Of a stretch of DNA of 64,000 bases, positions 60,474 to 64,000 are shown one piece after another. Each line of letters begins with the position of its first letter. The stretch's first letter is position 1. The translations under genes and the position numbers were made by a program. Source of the stretch: Haliclystus octoradiatus (Eukaryota > Cnidaria > Staurozoa > Stauromedusae > Haliclystidae); the NCBI GenBank assembly GCA_916610825.1, contig OU744451.1:10290989-10354988 (forward strand), given 5' to 3'. The notes under the pieces were generated by a model. The model was not told the DNA's origin, ran no database searches, and saw nothing but the letters and a program-made list of their open reading frames with translations.

Positions 60474-60866
60474 TAAAATCGAGATAGTGCATCAGCAATA
60501 CAATTAGAGTGACCAGGCAAATACTGACATGAGAACGTGAAATTGAAGTGGGCTGCTGCCATCAATAGGTGACGGACAAGGCTCATAATGTCTGCTATTT
60601 TTGAAGTTCGGTGGTTTACAATAGCCACCACTGCCTGGTTATCACATTGAAACAAAATATGCTTGCACTGCCATGATGCACCCCATACATAGCAGCTAAC
60701 ACAATTGGAAATAGTTCCTTGCAAGCAACGAACCATTAAACCAGCGTCCGTCGTAAAAGGCACCATAGCCAACTACTCCAGACGCATCTGTTTGGATTGT
60801 CACATCATTCACCGCCTCCATGCCTGGATACAGCCAAAAGCTTACACCATTCCATGAGCTAAGGAA

Positions 60867-61838
60867 TTAATTCCACCATTCGAGGTCTAACTTGAATTTC
60901 TGGTTGAGACGTATACGGTGATTAGGGGCCTGGAAGCAGCACAGTAAGTTGATCCTACGACGTATGAAAGTTTGACCCGGCCAAACTACCTTAGCGGCAT
61001 GGTGTAGGACACCTATCAGAGATTCAAGCTCTTTTCGTTGACACCACCGTTTTCCTAGCCAACATTTTATAACCTTATGGATTTCTGCTAACTTTTCATT
61101 GGGTAACTTGGCAGTTTGACGTGTGGAGTCTAGCTCAATCCCGAGAATAGTAAGGATGGTTGTGGGACCCATAAATTTATGTGGGTGTAAAGGCAATCCC
61201 AATTCCGTGCATTCCTTAATGGCTACCCTGAGGTATTTATTGCAAATGCCTGAATTTGCCGGGCCCACCAATATAAAATCATCCAAATAGTGCGCAATGT
61301 GAGATACATTGTGATTGAAGCGTAAAATCCATTCCACTGCCTCTGCAATTGTGTTAAAAATAAATGGGGCAGATCGAAGCCCAAACGGCAAGGCCAAGTC
61401 CACAAAAAACTGCTCTTGCCATTTCATTCCCAACATGTGACGGTCCAATGGGTGAACTGCCACATTCCTATATGCGGCCTTCACATCAAATTTCGCCATC
61501 AATGCCCCAATTCCACAGATGCTAATCATCCCAATTATTTTATCCATTGTGATATACTCTAGCGTAAACTCCTGCTTGTTAATCCCATCATTTACGCTGA
61601 ATCCTCTAGGTGAAGACAAATCTACTATCAGGCGCCATTTCCCTGGTTGGCTTTTTTTTGGTAGTACTCCGAAACTGCTCACATGCAAGTCTGTTAATGG
61701 GGATTTGGTGAATGGGCCAGCCAGTCTGCCTTTGTGGAGTTCATTTTCCAAATAATTATTAATTACAGTGGGATTAGACTCCGTGGATGGTTTGTTGCGA
61801 CTGGCAGAGCGCAGTTTCCGGTTACGATGGAAACCAAT
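60867..61838 (-). pseudogene. Reverse transcriptase of DIRS-like element
   Basis: Motifs: SSFGVLPKKSQPGKWRLIVDL, LMAKFDVKAAYRNVAVHPLD, LPFGLRSAPFIFNTIAEAVE and HYLDDFILVG with an intact Asp pair. The sequence ends FKLDLEWWN then TAA, where an RNase H (TDASG at about 60810) should follow without a break. An upstream in-frame TGA at 61841 separates the N-terminal region. Confidence 0.88.
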
Positions 61839-61959
61839 TCAGAAACCTTGTCGTATTCCGTTCAACACGTAGTCGACAAACTGGCGGTCTGGGTGACTCG
61901 CCAACTGCTCTGCGAAACGACCCACGCGCAGTGGTGTGACCTCCTGAACAGATGGTAAG

Positions 61960-63029
61960 CCAGTGGTTGCTAAAAAATAGAAACGAATATCAAGTTTTCA
62001 CTACACTATGCCAAAAACATCGCCTCTGTGAGTCTACAGATACGTGTCTAGACCTCGCCGGCAGCCATTTTGTGGCTCATTTATCCCGTCCCGTTCTTTC
62101 TTTATTTATTCATCATCTGTTGTTGTTGAGTTGGAAATCTGTTATATATATGATCGCTACTTATTTCAAAATGGTGTAAACGAGGAAGCTCACAAGGTAG
62201 CTCTGTTTTTTGTTCTTAAATAAAGGCTGAAACTGGCATGATGTATTTTTTCTCTTCTCTTTTAAAAGAAATATTTCATAATTTAACCAGTTTCCCTTGT
62301 CATTGCTTGGGAACATTTTTACACCCAATATGTCTGAAGGAGAAATCACACCGATTTTTCAGACTAGAGCAATGAATTGCTCTTATTTTTCGTTGTTTTC
62401 AATTTTAACAGAAAATTATGATTCCTCTGACCTGACTTGATCGTTCATTTAGTGTTTGTTTTTCTTTATGAATCAACGAATAACGCCTTGTTTACGATCG
62501 AAAGACTGATTCTCTCGGTAATAGTATGACAGAAATCTGACTATAAATTAATCCAATCAAATCCCTTTCTTGATTCAATGTTGTGAAAGAAGTAAATGAT
62601 GCAAGTCGCGATCGGTAGTTCATTTTAATTAAATGGTGGTATTTTTTTTTGCACTGCAGCACATGGTTTCTCTCAGAGCTTCCAACCTGGAATTTTTTAA
62701 AAGAGGGAGGACACCAAATTTTCCTGACAAATTTTGCGTGATTACTATACTATTTGTATTTTTATCGCGAACCAAGGCTTGGTGAAATTTCTACCTTAAT
62801 AAATTGTCAAAGAACTAAAAGTAGTACTTAAAAGAGTTGAAAGTTGCAAGAAAGCTCAAAGGCACAATATAGTAGGATACCCATGTAACAATTGAATATA
62901 AGTAATATCATTGATAGATAGTCTACTCAACGCAAATGAAGTAATACTGTACAGTACATATAAATCAATCAATCGTAACATAAGATCAATTTATGGATTT
63001 TTTAATTTTAACTTTACAGTTACTGTAAT
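61960..63029. other. Gene-free stretch between DIRS-like element and hAT
   Basis: About 1 kb of AT-rich DNA. No exon, RNA gene or repeat end can be supported. Confidence 0.45.
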
Positions 63030-63995
63030 TTATTTCTTCTTTCTGTAGCTACCATGCTTTTCATTGTAATCACGGGTTGCCTTTTTACACTTCTCCAGAA
63101 GTTCTTTAGAAGGCTTCCATTGATAGCATGGTGTTAAGTTTTCTGGTATATTCATTTTGATGAGCATAATCGAAGCTAGGGTTTTGCCAGTGTCCAATGA
63201 TGGCCGGAAATCCGTTTTGTTTCTCCCAACCAACGAAAAGACACGCTCTTCACCAGCATTACTGTGAGGGATTGTTAAAATGGACAACGCAACTTTTGCT
63301 AGATTGGGGTACACATTTTGTAAATAAGCCCACAATATATCCATCCTATGATATTGTGTGATCACTTGATCGTTTGCATCTACCTCTACTTTTACAAGAG
63401 CGTCATCCCACGTAGATGTTGGTATACACTCTTTTTCAAGAACCTTATAAGCAAGGAACTCTTCCTCCAACACATCCATGATTTTGGGGTCAACCAAACT
63501 GTTACCGTGGATTTGAGGGAGCTGTTCCATTGCTGTTGTGACATTGTCAAACGATGCAGCACCTCTGAATTGGAAGTCAACAAATTTGCAATTGTTGATA
63601 AGCATATTTTCTAACGGGAGCCACTTCTTACAATACTGAAATGAGTTCAAGTAAAAAGCTCTAACGCTTGAATAAAAGGTATCAACTTCGTTTTCTGTGA
63701 TATCTCCATTTTCAAACAGCTCTCTCAACCGTTGCTTTGTTTTAAAGCCGATTGCTAAGAATTCATCTTCTTTCTGATTACCCAGTTCCAAAGATAGCGT
63801 TTGATAAGAGCCACCTTTCTGCTTCTCTTCTGTCAGTTTATCGGGATTTACAAATTTTAGAATCAGTTTCTCCATAAACTTGTCCATTTGTTCTTTCAAT
63901 AGATGCAGAAGCGGATCCTCCCTCTGTAAAAATTTATTGAACACACAAAATCCTGTTAGGCACGAATTGAAAAACCATAAATATAATTCCGTCAT
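63030..63995 (-). CDS. hAT-family transposase, C-terminal part (runs off right edge)
   Basis: 321 codons, open to the window edge, with the stop at 63030. The C-terminal dimerisation region is clear: YPNLAKVALSILTIPHSNAG, then ERVFSLVGRNKTDFRPSL and LASIMLIKMN. The tail is Lys-rich (YNEKHGSYRKKK). The BED zinc finger and the first catalytic Asp would lie outside the window. No internal stop occurs, so it may be a recent copy or a domesticated gene of the KIAA1586/ZBED-like type. The first codon is undetermined. Confidence 0.85.
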   Translation of the reverse strand: MTELYLWFFNSCLTGFCVFNKFLQREDPLLHLLKEQMDKFMEKLILKFVNPDKLTEEKQKGGSYQTLSLELGNQKEDEFLAIGFKTKQRLRELFENGDITENEVDTFYSSVRAFYLNSFQYCKKWLPLENMLINNCKFVDFQFRGAASFDNVTTAMEQLPQIHGNSLVDPKIMDVLEEEFLAYKVLEKECIPTSTWDDALVKVEVDANDQVITQYHRMDILWAYLQNVYPNLAKVALSILTIPHSNAGEERVFSLVGRNKTDFRPSLDTGKTLASIMLIKMNIPENLTPCYQWKPSKELLEKCKKATRDYNEKHGSYRKKK

Positions 63996-64000
63996 TGGAT

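Larger units (their letters stand above)
59448..61955 (-). mobile_element. DIRS-like retrotransposon (RT, RNase H, tyrosine recombinase)
   Basis: The minus-strand order RT then RNase H then tyrosine recombinase, with no DDE integrase, defines a DIRS/Ngaro-type element. The RT region begins near 61955 (HPDRQFVDYVLNGIRQGF followed by an in-frame TGA at 61841-61839). RT and RNase H are broken by a stop near 60865 and by frameshifts near 60720. I could not locate the inverted or split terminal repeats, so the borders are approximate. 59101-59447 is probably its 3' region. Confidence 0.88.

Overview
The window is eukaryotic: genes are split by GT-AG introns of about 0.1-15 kb, the DNA is AT-rich, and every protein-coding gene I can name is a metazoan one. 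The density of DNA transposons, LINEs, Ty3/gypsy, DIRS-like and Polinton-like pieces and the compact but intron-rich genes suggest an aquatic invertebrate, probably a deuterostome (tunicate, echinoderm or similar). I cannot resolve the species from sequence alone.

Layout. (1) 1-8.05 kb, minus strand: the N-terminal part of a DOP1 (DOPEY) homolog, seven exons, running off the left edge. (2) 8.05-10.03 kb: spacer with a TTAA-flanked foldback element. (3) 10.03-18.26 kb, minus strand: a complete 11-exon enolase-4 (ENO4) homolog of about 581 residues with altered enolase catalytic positions, and a near-consensus X-box plus a YY1-like ATG context at its start. (4) 19.05-31.95 kb, minus strand: a 10-exon gene for a predicted type I membrane protein (signal peptide, cysteine-rich ectodomain with an EGF-like motif, one transmembrane helix, short basic tail) that I do not recognise. 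Its introns hold two non-autonomous hAT elements with target-site duplications, an almost perfect 98-bp-arm hairpin and a 1.3-kb foldback element. (5) 32.31-56.18 kb, plus strand: a complete four-exon metallophosphoesterase of the MPPED1/MPPED2 family (260 residues), head-to-head with the membrane-protein gene and 357 bp from it.

The MPPED introns are a transposon trap. A Ty3/gypsy element (139-bp LTRs, TSD TCGTT) sits 67 bp after exon 1. Inside it lie a younger gypsy element (155/156-bp LTRs, TSD AGTAG), inserted in gag, and a 1.4-kb insert of unknown type with a 30-bp direct duplication, inserted in integrase. Further on are a 5'-truncated LINE bounded by about 290-bp direct repeats, a second LINE with a (GAT)n tail, and a SINE-like insert.

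(6) 56.2-64.0 kb: a foldback element, a minisatellite, a broken Polinton-type DNA polymerase B fragment with an adjacent plus-strand reading frame, a DIRS-like retrotransposon with tyrosine recombinase, and the C-terminal part of a hAT transposase cut by the right edge.

The host genes do not form an obvious pathway. ENO4 is known as a sperm flagellum protein in mammals, and its neighbour is an unrecognised membrane protein; any functional link is speculation. All splice coordinates were assigned by eye, from reading-frame continuity and remembered family sequences.
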